DNA of 64,000 bases, from NCBI GenBank assembly GCA_032378655.1, contig JAVYJS010000002.1, positions 1 through 64,000 of the forward strand, given 5' to 3'. Positions within the stretch are counted from its first letter, which is position 1, and every line of letters begins with the position of its first letter. Shown piece after piece: positions 41,210 through 50,573 of this stretch. Origin of the DNA: Arsenophonus melophagi. Its GTDB lineage: Bacteria > Pseudomonadota > Gammaproteobacteria > Enterobacterales > Enterobacteriaceae. The position numbers and the translations under genes were made by a program. Under the pieces are notes generated by a model. That model saw only the letters and a program-made list of their open reading frames with translations, did not search any database and was not told where the DNA came from.

Positions 41210-42367
41210 ATGATTCCATTTAATAAACCAACTATTATTGGTACTGAATTACATTACATGCAAGACGCTATGCGTAGTGGCAGGTTATGTGGTGATGGAT
41301 ATTTTACTCAGCGTTGTCAAGAGTGGATGGAAGCATATTTTCAGTGTTCTAAAGTATTGCTAACGCCTTCTTGTACAGCATCATTAGAAATGGCTGCCAT
41401 TTTATTGGATATCAAACCAGGAGATGAAGTTATTATGCCAAGCTTTAACTTTGTTTCTAGTGCTAATGCTTTTGCACTTAGAGGTGCAAAGATTACATTT
41501 ATTGATATCAGGCCTGATAACATGAATATGGATGAAAATAAAATTGAAGCGGCGATTACGGCTAAAACTCGTGTCATTGTTCCTGTGCATTATGCTGGAG
41601 TTGCATGTGAGATGGATACTATTATGGCATTGGCAGAAAAACACTGCCTTTATGTAGTAGAAGATGCTGCACACAGTGTTATGTCGACTTATAAAAATAA
41701 AGCACTGGGAACGATAGGTCATATTGGCTGTTATAGTTTTCATGAAACAAAAAATTATTCTTCTGGTGGAGAAGGTGGTGCGATATTGATTAATGATCCT
41801 GCTCTTATTACGCGAGCAGAGATTGTCAGAGAAAAAGGTACGGATCGTAGTCAGTTTTTACGTGGCCAAGTTGATAAATATACTTGGCGAGATATAGGTT
41901 CTAGTTATTTAATGTCAGATCTACAAGCAGCTTATTTATGGGCACAATTGGAACAGGCAGAGCAAATAAATCAGCGTAGATTAGATTTATGGAAAAACTA
42001 TTATAAAATGCTTAAACCGTTAGCTGAAGACCATACGCTAGATTTACCTGTTATACCAAGTTATGTACAACAAAATGCCCATATATTCTACATCAAACTG
42101 AAAGATATAGAACAAAGAACAGTATTTGAGAAGCATATGAAAGCCATGAATATTTTTACGGCATTGCACTATATTGCTTTACACTATAGTCCCGCTGGTC
42201 GTAAATTTGGGTATTTTCATGGCAAGGATTGTTATACAACAAAAGAAAGTAATCGTTTAATTCGTTTACCAATGTTCTACAATCTAACCGTTGACGAGCA
42301 ACGCCAAGTGATTAAACAAATCCAATGTTTTGTGCGTGATAGTCATCAGTTGAATTCATCAGTATGA
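41210..42367 (+). CDS. wecE: dTDP-4-amino-4,6-dideoxygalactose transaminase (WecE/RffA)
   Basis: 385 residues (E. coli WecE 376), PLP-dependent DegT/DnrJ/EryC1 sugar aminotransferase. It normally converts dTDP-4-keto-6-deoxyglucose to dTDP-Fuc4N for enterobacterial common antigen. Identity to E. coli WecE is high throughout: MIPFNKPTIIGTELHYMQ, LLTPSCTASLEMAA, VIVPVHYAGVACEMDTI, VEDAAHSVMSTYK, and the PLP lysine near residue 181 in SFHETKNYSSGGEGG, then KYTWRDIGSSYLMSDLQAAYLWAQLE. ArnB belongs to the same superfamily, but these specific motifs identify WecE. Every other ECA gene around it is destroyed, so its survival as a full frame needs another explanation (see findings). Confidence 0.95.
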   Translation: MIPFNKPTIIGTELHYMQDAMRSGRLCGDGYFTQRCQEWMEAYFQCSKVLLTPSCTASLEMAAILLDIKPGDEVIMPSFNFVSSANAFALRGAKITFIDIRPDNMNMDENKIEAAITAKTRVIVPVHYAGVACEMDTIMALAEKHCLYVVEDAAHSVMSTYKNKALGTIGHIGCYSFHETKNYSSGGEGGAILINDPALITRAEIVREKGTDRSQFLRGQVDKYTWRDIGSSYLMSDLQAAYLWAQLEQAEQINQRRLDLWKNYYKMLKPLAEDHTLDLPVIPSYVQQNAHIFYIKLKDIEQRTVFEKHMKAMNIFTALHYIALHYSPAGRKFGYFHGKDCYTTKESNRLIRLPMFYNLTVDEQRQVIKQIQCFVRDSHQLNSSV

Positions 42368-44159
42368 ATAGTAATTTTAATCTTAATAAGATTCTTGCTT
42401 AGTTAGTCATTATTTAATTAAGAATGGTTTCTTTTGCTGTAGTGTTTATTTAAACAGCAACATATTTGCAGTAAACTAATTACTGCACTGAGTATTGTGT
42501 GCTCTAAATGCATCATAAATAATAAAACTAAATCAGAAGAAATGTATTACCGAATGATATTCAATAATTATGAAATTCTATGTATATATGAGGCATTTCA
42601 TCGTACATTACTGTATAAAAGTATTAGGTGTTATCCTCAGTAGTACTTACTATACTCTTTAATCTCATTTAGGAGATTAACACTATTATCTTATATGCAA
42701 TATCAGATTCTTATTTACATTTTAGTTTATATAAAATAAGGGTATTAATGTTAATTAATACTAACTATCTTACTAGTGAACTATGTGATTTTAAAATTCA
42801 ATAGCTCTTATATCGAGTATTACACCAATAGTAATCGTGATTTTATCATGATAATCTGCATGTTTTCCTTTTAAAACCACGTTATCATGAGCTATTTATT
42901 AATCATATAAGCTATTTCTTAATTACTAAGCTACATCTAGTTGATTGGCACCACTAACTTGTCTGCTTTTATTAGAGTTACTGAGTATGTCCGATCTCTT
43001 CAATGCTTGCAAAAGAAGAAATATGATTTATTAGTAATAATAATATCCAATGATAATATATACAAGATCTATACTTTAACATGCAATAATTATTAATAAT
43101 AAAATGTACTTTAAAGTTTGAGCTAAGAAAAAAATAATAAATACTAATATATAGTTAGTATCAAGCTAAAAGAGCATATTCTAAATTATGCTTATTCATT
43201 CAATTCAGAATTTCTTTTTTACTTTAGCTATTAAAAGTGCTTGTGATCGTGTTCTTAATGAGAACTTTTCTATATAAACAGAATACTAGCATGTATACAA
43301 AATGACATTAATGGATAGATACCTGATGACTTTTTAAATTTTATTTTTATTTAATGGTTGCAAGCAACCTTGACATTGATAGTAATAGAAATAGCTTTAT
43401 AGTTATTTTTAACTTTTCAATCACCTATCTAATGTTTTGATACGCATTGTATCCATAGCTTATTAGGCATGTTGACAAATAACATTTTTCAAATTTTTTC
43501 TTTAATTTTGTATTATTAATACGTACTAATGTATTAATAGTATTCTACTTGCTGTTTTCTAAAAAAGTGTTTATTATAAATTTGAGATGGTATCATCTCT
43601 CTATTTATAGAGAGTATGAACGTTCTTGTCATGTTGATTTGTTATTGCAAATCACAAATCAAACGCCATAGTTATTTTTCTATTTCCTGCTATGTTTCTT
43701 GGGTTTACTGATCCAGAGGTACCCGTACACGCTACTAGCTAGATATTATTGTTGCGTTTTCCACTTTCTATTTGACGAAAATCAATGCTTAGATAAATTC
43801 ATCTATAAATGTTCCTTAATTAGAGCTGTTATGCGTGAATCTTCATTGTTAACATTAGAAGAATGAGAGGTGTTATGGTATAGCAAAGCATTTTATACAT
43901 GTCTTTTATCTTATCCTTCATCCATCTCTCTATTTAAAATGGATGGATCTATAGATAGATAATAACTAATACAATTAAATTTTAAGGATTAGCGTTGATT
44001 ATACTTAAATTTAATACTTTCTTCTTAGAAGATTTTTATTCTAAGAATATATTTGTTGACTTATCTCATAGGGTACTAATATAGCATCATATTAATATGG
44101 AATATCATTCCATATTAATATGATGCCGAAATATGATATTCGGAGTTGCCTATCGCTAA
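42368..44159. other. Erased wzxE-wecF-wzyE interval
   Basis: By synteny wzxE, wecF and wzyE belong here. I could not recover any of them by reading the frames, so they are deleted or beyond recognition. The 20-bp-arm inverted repeat at 44084-44126 is in this stretch. Confidence 0.5.
44084..44126. repeat. Perfect inverted repeat, 20-bp arms
   Basis: Arms 44084-44103 and 44107-44126, loop of 3. Confidence 0.9.
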
Positions 44160-44845
44160 TATCTAAGATAGTTCTTATATCTAAGATATAATGTATTACA
44201 TCAATTATCTGTTTTCTAATCAATTGATTAGGTATAGAATATTAGCGACTTGTAATCTAGATAAGTCTTCATCATAGAGCAAGATTCCAATTTAAATACA
44301 CCACTCACTTAATCAAAATATTGTACGTTATACTGATTGGATCAATACCGCTATAGCAGTATATCGTTCCATATTCCGCAGCTAATGTTTTACATATTAG
44401 CTAGCACTAATTTCAGGAAGAGTTAACGAACAATTTAATTTTAAAGAATAGAACGTATTATAAGTAGCAACAAATAAACAGATAAATATTGTTAGTAGTC
44501 ACTATAATGCGTTCAACTATAAAAAAGTTAAAATATTATTTTTAGCTTATCAATATTAGTGATGCAGAATTGTTTACAGTGATAATCAGTTTATAAAAAT
44601 AAGAAATTTTCTTTTTTAATTATCAGTACACTTATTCTGATGCACTTTACATTAGTATGGTTGTTACCTATGATGGTTAACTAGAGATGTAAAATTATAG
44701 AAAATTTGGATATTTCTTTACCACAATAAATATTGTTTGCAACAGTCCTCTGTTAAAAAAATTTTATGCTATTGCTCAATATTATTCATATAGATATTTA
44801 TCTTACAGTTTTTTCTTTCGAAGCAAGGAAAACTCTTTGACAGCT
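44160..44845 (+). pseudogene. wecG: Decayed wecG (rffM), ManNAcA transferase
   Basis: At the expected position before yifK the plus strand gives, in shifting frames, AIAVYRSIF (E. coli GISVVRSVR), NKQINIVSSHYNAFNYKKVK ([20 protein letters not shown]), LFTVIIS with EIFF (IVTVAMGSPKQEIF), and SDALYISMVVTYD (PDALYMGVGGTYDVF), followed by stops. The order matches the E. coli protein. WecG makes lipid II of enterobacterial common antigen, so this plus the loss of neighbours shows that ECA is not made from this locus. The start is approximate. Confidence 0.85.
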
Positions 44846-44884
44846 ATAATTTTTTTTAACAAAAAGCATCTTTTATTATGGTGC

Positions 44885-44923
44885 TATTATCTATTATTTT
44901 GGCTACGAAGATAATAGATAATA
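44885..44923. repeat. Inverted repeat, 13-bp arms, in the yifK leader
   Basis: Arms 44885-44897 and 44911-44923, loop of 13, ending 29 bases before the yifK start codon. It may fold in the mRNA leader. Confidence 0.75.
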
Positions 44924-44952
44924 AATAATTATTGACAAGATAGGAACCTGCT

Positions 44953-46335
44953 ATGTTAAAACCGAAACAAGGTTTTATTCGCGGCCTTGAAGCGAGGCAT
45001 ATTGAATTTATTGCATTAGGCGGAACAATTGGTGTTGGTCTATTTATGGGATCTGGAAGTACATTAAAATGGGCAGGACCTTCTGTATTACTTGCTTATC
45101 TTGTTGCTGGATTGTTTATTTTTTTTATTATGCGCTCAATGGGAGAGATGCTTTTTCTTGAATCTGTTACTGGTGCCTTTGCCTTTTTTGCTTATAAATA
45201 TTTAAACCCATATTGGGGATGTTTAACAGCTTGGAGTTATTGGTTCATGTGGGTTGCTGTTGGGATATCAGAGATTACAGCAATTGGTGTTTATGCAGAA
45301 TTTTGGTTTCCTGAAGTACCACAATGGATGTTTGCATTGATTGCAGTTGTACTGGTTGCATTAACTAATTTAACCGCAGTGCATTTATATGGCGAATTGG
45401 AATTCTGGTTTGCAATAATTAAAATTACTACAATTGTTGTAATGATACTTATTGGATCGGGATTGATTTTTTTTGGAATTGGTAATAATTTGAAACCAAT
45501 TGGTTTAGCTAATTTAGCTGAGCATGGTGGATTTTTTGCAGGTGGTATAAAGGGTTTTTGGTTTGCGCTTTGTATTGCTATGGCTTCCTATCAAGGTGTT
45601 GAATTAGTTGGTATTACTGCAGGAGAAGCAAAAAATCCTCAAGCGGTATTAAAAAAAGCAATTAATAATATTTTATGGCGCATTTTAATTTTTTATGTTG
45701 GTGCTATTTTTGTTCTTGTTGCGTTATTTCCCTGGACAGAGATTGGAAAAAACGGTAGTCCATTTGTATTAATGTTTACTAAAGTAGGTATTACATCTGC
45801 TTCTGCAATAATTAATTTTGTAGTTCTGACAGCAGCGTTATCAGGATGTAATAGTGGCGTGTATAGTAGCGGGCGCATGATTTATGCATTAGCGCATAAT
45901 GGTCAACTACCGCAATGCTTACTGAAAGTTACCACAAATGGTGTTCCTGCAAGGTGCATAATAATAACAGTTGTCTGTCTTATGATTGGCTCATTTCTTA
46001 ACTATATAATACATGATCCTCAAACTTTTTTTATGTATGTGTATAGCGCCAGCATATTACCTGGTATGATACCATGGTTTGTTATTTTATTAAGTCAATT
46101 GCGTTTTCGACATGAGCATCATAAGCAATTAGCTAAACACACCTTTAAGTCTGTATTATTTCCATACGTGAATTATTTCACATTATTTTTTTTAGGATGT
46201 GTATTGATTGGTACAGCAATTAATCCTGATACGTATTTGTCATTAATTGTTGGCGGTATGTTTTTATTAGCTGTTTCTATGATCTATTTTTTGAATCGTT
46301 TTTTCTACCGTAAGCAGCGTAGAAAAGATGAATAA
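44953..46335 (+). CDS. yifK: Amino-acid permease YifK (threonine/serine transporter)
   Basis: 460 residues (E. coli 461), an APC-superfamily secondary transporter with 12 predicted membrane helices. The N-terminal signature QGFIRGLEARHIEFIALGGTIGVGLFMGSG with the substrate-binding unwound helix, WSYWFMWVAVGISEITAIGVY, MASYQGVELVGITAGEAKNP and NFVVLTAALSGCNSGVYS are present. E. coli YifK has been described as a threonine/serine importer (ThrP). A gataggaacc stretch with ribosome-site character precedes the ATG. Position between wecG and the argX-hisR-proM tRNAs is as in E. coli, which supports the name over related paralogues such as ProY or AroP. Confidence 0.94.
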   Translation: MLKPKQGFIRGLEARHIEFIALGGTIGVGLFMGSGSTLKWAGPSVLLAYLVAGLFIFFIMRSMGEMLFLESVTGAFAFFAYKYLNPYWGCLTAWSYWFMWVAVGISEITAIGVYAEFWFPEVPQWMFALIAVVLVALTNLTAVHLYGELEFWFAIIKITTIVVMILIGSGLIFFGIGNNLKPIGLANLAEHGGFFAGGIKGFWFALCIAMASYQGVELVGITAGEAKNPQAVLKKAINNILWRILIFYVGAIFVLVALFPWTEIGKNGSPFVLMFTKVGITSASAIINFVVLTAALSGCNSGVYSSGRMIYALAHNGQLPQCLLKVTTNGVPARCIIITVVCLMIGSFLNYIIHDPQTFFMYVYSASILPGMIPWFVILLSQLRFRHEHHKQLAKHTFKSVLFPYVNYFTLFFLGCVLIGTAINPDTYLSLIVGGMFLLAVSMIYFLNRFFYRKQRRKDE

Positions 46336-46479
46336 TAGTTTTCCAGAGCTAAAAGTGCAATAAAGATTTTATTGAGCGATGAAAATAAAATAAAGTTTAT
46401 CAATAAGCTTTTTAAAAAAGTAAAAAAGCTGGACAGCTTATTACTAAATACGTACTATCTTCACCTAAAATAGTATTAA

Positions 46480-46556
<77 letters not shown>

Positions 46557-46627
46557 TGTACTATAATCATCTGTTACGATGCAGAAGATTATTACTTTAT
46601 TGAATAAAAAATTTTTAAAGATTTTAT

Positions 46628-46701
46628 GGTGGCTATAGCTCAGTTGGTAGAGTCCCGGATTGTGATTCCGGTTGTCATGGGTTCGAGTCCCATTAGTCAC
46701 C
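46628..46701 (+). tRNA. hisR: tRNA-His(GTG), CCA not encoded
   Basis: Cloverleaf with the extra 5' G (G-1) typical of tRNA-His, acceptor gtggcta pairing with tagtcac (one G-U), D-arm gctcagttggtagagt, anticodon GTG, T-arm gggttcgagtccc, and C73 opposite G-1. After C73 the DNA reads cat, so the CCA tail must be added by tRNA nucleotidyltransferase, unlike its two neighbours. Confidence 0.95.
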
Positions 46702-46900
46702 CATATTTTATGTAGTTCATAATGGTCACGAATTAGTTAGGAATATTATGTTGCTTAAGCGCTTATAAACGAACATAACGATAATATAGTGTAAAGTCCT
46801 TCTTCTTTGATTATAAGAAGTTCCTTCTCTTGGTTATAAGAGACAAAAGAATTTTTAAAAAATTACATAAGTCATAACCATAATAATGATTATGGTTTTT

Positions 46901-46977
46901 CGGCGAGTGGCGCAGCCTGGCAGCGCAACTGGTTTGGGACCAGTGGGTCGGAGGTTCAAATCCTCTCTCGCCGACCA
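46901..46977 (+). tRNA. proM: tRNA-Pro(TGG)
   Basis: 77-nt cloverleaf with acceptor cggcgag pairing with ctcgccg, D-arm gcgcagcctggcagcgc, anticodon TGG in ggtttgggacc, T-arm gaggttcaaatcctc, and encoded CCA. In E. coli leuT stands between hisR and proM; the 199 bases here have no tRNA-Leu, only a stem (46876-46897) ending in T residues. Confidence 0.97.
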
Positions 46978-47324
46978 AATAAGTAAAAACTGATTAAGTA
47001 TCATAATAACACTGATTGTATTATATTCCTTTATTAGCTCAAAAATATCTTCTGCATTACTCTAATGACTTTTTGATATTATAACACGTATATCTATTCT
47101 ATAAATAGAATAGATATACGTACATGTGTTCTCTCCACTTTTAGTGGAGAGTATTGCTGATGGTAGTTATGCAATAAATAATTTGCTAAGATATGTGCTT
47201 CTCTCGTTCTTGAGAAGCTCTATAACTTTTAGTGGATAGTATATAGTATAGTGAAGAATACGATGTTATGCATGCTATCTATCACGTACCATTAATTTCA
47301 ACTTTGAAATTACTTTAGGCTAAT
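46978..47324. other. Spacer between proM and hemY remnant
   Basis: No gene. Contains a perfect stem with 17-bp arms and a 2-base loop (47086-47102 and 47105-47121) and directly after it a 9-bp stem (47131-47151). The missing C-terminal three quarters of hemY should have been here. Confidence 0.55.
47086..47121. repeat. Near-loopless inverted repeat, 17-bp arms
   Basis: Arms 47086-47102 and 47105-47121 with two central bases, followed 9 bases later by a second hairpin of unrelated sequence. Confidence 0.88.
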
Positions 47325-47618
47325 TTAGTAATGTTTTTTTTGCATTGGACTTTGCATTTGACTGTGTTCTCTATGAAGAGAACGGCTTTTTAGCCAATGA
47401 TGTGTAAATAATGTTGTGCTTCGAATACGTCGATAGCAGCACCCAAGAAAATAAAAGATAAATTGTAAAATAATAAAACAGATAACTAAACCGGTTATAC
47501 TGGTTTCAATATCGTAATTATTAGTTTGAATTAGGACATAACCTTCCTGTCTTACGAAGACAGGACCAATAATACTGCAACAAAGTATTAGAATACAAAA
47601 AAACAGTACTTTTATCAT
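47325..47618 (-). pseudogene. hemY: Truncated HemY, N-terminal membrane part only
   Basis: 97 codons matching only the first quarter of E. coli HemY (398 aa): MIKVLFFCILIL, GPVFVRQEGYVLIQTNNYDI, ETSITGLVI and the second membrane helix, ending soon after RSTTLFTHHWLKSRSLHR. The whole TPR region is missing. HemY is an inner-membrane protein encoded after hemX with a poorly defined role in protohaem metabolism. The frame is open, so a two-helix membrane peptide could still be made, but it is more simply a decaying gene. Start taken at MIKV by comparison; a ttatc spacer and weak ribosome site precede it. An 8-bp inverted repeat (about 47547-47565) sits in the GPVFVRQ codons. Confidence 0.8.
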
Positions 47619-47700
47619 GTACCTGTCTCCATCCATTTGCTGTTATTACCTAACTTTTATCATATACTTCTCTATCTACTTCGATTGAGAGTAGAGCATG

Positions 47701-48876
47701 CTATTTTATGTCATCATTAATTTTATTTTTATTAGTAGGTTGATTTTTTTGCAGTGTTTCTGTTTCAACAGAAACAGTTTTGTCTCGAAAACTTTTTTGT
47801 AATGGCTTATCGAATAATAATAAACTTTTTAATTCTTTGGGGATACCGATTATAATCGGTTTATCAATTAATTTATTAACTTCATTAAGAAACAGTTTTG
47901 TTTCCATATCGTTGGTATTGTAATAGCTCTTAATTAGAGTAGCGGCTTTTTCTAAAGATTTTTTATAAATTTTTTGTTGATACAGCGGAACCGCTTTTGC
48001 AGCAATTAGTAGCTGCGCTCGAATATTAGAACGTCGGTAACTATCTTGATTAGAGGAAACTCCATGAGCTTCATTGAAATCTCTATGATGAATGCTAATA
48101 AAATTAGCACTAATTTTTTTTAAACTTTTGGTAATATTTTTTTTCCAATCAGTAATATTATTGGAAAGTTCTATATTATCTTCATCTATCGGTAAATAAC
48201 CTTTAGCAGTATTGTTTATACGCAAATAATCGATATTACTGCTAAGTTGATTAAGTTTTAAAATAATTTCATCATGATAAATTTTGCTAATGGTTGATAT
48301 CAAATCAATATCACTATTAATTTTTTTTCGGATTGTCATTAAATTAGGATCATTCATTTCCACTAAGCTTGTGGAAGCACTTTGTAATAAAAACAGTGCC
48401 ATCTTTGGATCATTATCATTCCAAAGTTTTTGATCTGCTATTTTAGCTAAAAACTCAGCTGTGGCTAATAACCAGCTTTTTACATTTACACTAGCAAGTT
48501 CTGTAATTTGTGATTGCAAATTTTCAATTTTGTGCATAATTTGTTGTGCATATTCTTTTGCATTTAATTGGATAATATCTTGAGACTCAAGCAATTGGTT
48601 GATTTTTTGTTGTTCTGTTTCTTTTTGATGTATAAGTTCACTAACTTTTTGTTGTAGTGTTCTATTTTCATGGACTATTCGTTGATATTGTAGATTACAA
48701 TAATAACACAAACCACTACAAAATATAACTAATATGAGAACAATTTTTCTACCAAAGAAAAAAGAATAATTTTTTTTATTTTTATACGAAACATCATTGC
48801 TCATTGTAGATTGCATTTTTTTTGAAAAAGTTGATTGATTTTCATGTTTATCATTTAGTTTATTCTTTTCCATCAT
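47701..48876 (-). CDS. hemX: HemX, membrane-anchored coiled-coil protein of the hem cluster
   Basis: 391 residues (E. coli HemX 393). One membrane helix near residues 46-62 (IVLILVIFCSGLCYY) follows a polar cytoplasmic N-terminus; a long coiled coil (about 64-135, rich in Q/E/K) and a globular periplasmic domain follow, including YKKSLEKAA-like and FLNEVNKL segments. Its role in E. coli is uncertain despite the old annotation as a uroporphyrinogen methyltransferase; I see no SAM-binding motif. It lies 21 bases after hemD in the hemC-hemD-hemX operon. A perfect 10-bp inverted repeat (47755-47776) lies in the C-terminal TVSVETET codons. Confidence 0.88.
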   Translation of the reverse strand: MMEKNKLNDKHENQSTFSKKMQSTMSNDVSYKNKKNYSFFFGRKIVLILVIFCSGLCYYCNLQYQRIVHENRTLQQKVSELIHQKETEQQKINQLLESQDIIQLNAKEYAQQIMHKIENLQSQITELASVNVKSWLLATAEFLAKIADQKLWNDNDPKMALFLLQSASTSLVEMNDPNLMTIRKKINSDIDLISTISKIYHDEIILKLNQLSSNIDYLRINNTAKGYLPIDEDNIELSNNITDWKKNITKSLKKISANFISIHHRDFNEAHGVSSNQDSYRRSNIRAQLLIAAKAVPLYQQKIYKKSLEKAATLIKSYYNTNDMETKLFLNEVNKLIDKPIIIGIPKELKSLLLFDKPLQKSFRDKTVSVETETLQKNQPTNKNKINDDIK

Positions 48877-48897
48877 GATGAATATCTCAACATCAAT

Positions 48898-49635
48898 TTA
48901 CATTAATGCCTGAATTAAAGCATCGTTATTAGCACTTTTTGCTATTTTTATAGATTTCCATCCTAATTGGTAAGCAGTGCTACCTAAACGATCACTAACA
49001 ACAATTAAGTGACGAGAAAACAACCAAGGCTTATCAGCATCTTTTATTAAATTACACAATATATGCAACATGTCACAACTAGTAACAATTATTGTACTAA
49101 TATTTTCCTGTTTCCATTGTAATTGGAAAGTTTTTCGATCATATCTTATTGGTTTACGCTGGTAACACTCACAATAATCAATGTGGCTTCCTCTTGACTT
49201 TAATGTTGTGGCAAGTAGTTCACGGCCACCATTACCTCGCAATAACAAAGATTTTTTGCCTAAAGGTGCTTGTAGCCCAGGTAATTTAAGTAAATTTTCA
49301 CTAGTCTCACCTTCATGAGATAAGTAAATAGGCAAATTAGTTAATTGTTGAAAAACTGATGCTGTTGAGTGCCCTATACCGTAATAGAATAGGGTGTTAG
49401 GCCATTTTTGTCCTGTTAAATGTAGTGCTGAATTAGCATACAATACTGCATGTGGTGAAAGAAAAAAAATGCGATCACCATCAGTTAAGTTAGCTAATTT
49501 ACTTGTTAGCAAATCTAGTTCATTGCCAGGTATAATTTCAATGAGTGGTGCATGAAAGGCTATTTTTCCTATTAAGCGAATACGCTGAACAAGTTTTTTT
49601 CCTTTTGGGTTTGGTCTTGTGACCAATATTCTCAT
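48898..49635 (-). CDS. hemD: Uroporphyrinogen-III synthase
   Basis: 245 residues (E. coli 246). It cyclises hydroxymethylbilane, the HemC product, with inversion of ring D. The family is weakly conserved, but ILVTRPNPKGKKL at the N-terminus, FFLSPHAVLYA near residue 55, GIGHSTASV near 85, and LLLRGNGGRELLATTLKSRG near 125 match HemD. It overlaps hemC by 4 bases, implying translational coupling. Confidence 0.95.
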   Translation of the reverse strand: MRILVTRPNPKGKKLVQRIRLIGKIAFHAPLIEIIPGNELDLLTSKLANLTDGDRIFFLSPHAVLYANSALHLTGQKWPNTLFYYGIGHSTASVFQQLTNLPIYLSHEGETSENLLKLPGLQAPLGKKSLLLRGNGGRELLATTLKSRGSHIDYCECYQRKPIRYDRKTFQLQWKQENISTIIVTSCDMLHILCNLIKDADKPWLFSRHLIVVSDRLGSTAYQLGWKSIKIAKSANNDALIQALM

Positions 49636-50573
49636 CGAGATAATGCTCCTTGTAAAATTTTATTAAGAATTTTTCTAGCTCCATTATTAAGTAATTCTTC
49701 TGCCAATTCAATGCTGGCTTCTTTGACATCTTCAGACTTGAAATATCTTTCTCCGCGAATAATTTGACTGCCATCTGGCATACCAACGAGTGCTCTAAGC
49801 CAAATTTTTTTATTTTTCCAAATAGCATAGCTACCTATTGGAACTTGGCAGTTACCTTGCAGACAATTATTAACTATGCGTTCTGCTTGAATACAGATAG
49901 AAGAACCATGATGATGTAATGGAGCTAGAAAATGTTGCGTTTGGCTGTCATCCAGGCGGCATTCCATGCCAATAGTGCCTTGTCCAACAGCAGGTAATAA
50001 GTGCTCTGGTGACAACGGCATACGTATCCGTGTTTCTAAATTAAGACGTTGTAGTCCAGCTACAGCAAGAATAATACCATCAGATTCGCCATTATCTAAT
50101 TTATTCAATCGTGTTCCAACATTACCATACAAATCTTTAATAACTAAATGGGGATAAATATGACGTAGTTGGCATTGGCGTCGTAGGCTTGATGTACCCA
50201 CAATGCTTCCAGCTGGAAGTACATCAAGTGAATCATAGTGATTGGATATAAAAGCATCACGAGGATCTCCTCGCTGGCAAATTGCCATTAATCCTAAGTT
50301 ACTAGGCAAAGTAACCGGAAGATCTTTTATGGAATGTACAGCAATATCAGCCCGATGTTCTAGTAGTGCATTTTCTAATTCTTTGACAAAAGAACCTTTT
50401 CTACTACTGTTAGTTAATGCAGTATTAAGAATACTATCACCTTGAGTACTTATTGGAATAAGTTCAATCATAAGTTTTGGATGATGTTTTTTTAATTCTC
50501 TTTTTACATAAATCGCTTGCCACATTGCTAATGGGCTTTTCCTTGTTACGATCCGCAGTGTTTTGATGGACAT
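49632..50573 (-). CDS. hemC: Hydroxymethylbilane synthase (porphobilinogen deaminase)
   Basis: 313 residues, the E. coli length. It polymerises four porphobilinogens. Conserved elements: LRIVTRKSPLAMWQA, the catalytic aspartate in HSIKDLP, GTSSLRRQCQL, LYGNVGTRLNKLD, and the cysteine near residue 242 in QGNCQVPIGSY that binds the dipyrromethane cofactor. First gene of hemC-hemD-hemX. In E. coli cyaA is divergent from hemC; no cyaA remnant was readable upstream. Confidence 0.97.
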   Translation of the reverse strand: MSIKTLRIVTRKSPLAMWQAIYVKRELKKHHPKLMIELIPISTQGDSILNTALTNSSRKGSFVKELENALLEHRADIAVHSIKDLPVTLPSNLGLMAICQRGDPRDAFISNHYDSLDVLPAGSIVGTSSLRRQCQLRHIYPHLVIKDLYGNVGTRLNKLDNGESDGIILAVAGLQRLNLETRIRMPLSPEHLLPAVGQGTIGMECRLDDSQTQHFLAPLHHHGSSICIQAERIVNNCLQGNCQVPIGSYAIWKNKKIWLRALVGMPDGSQIIRGERYFKSEDVKEASIELAEELLNNGARKILNKILQGALSR

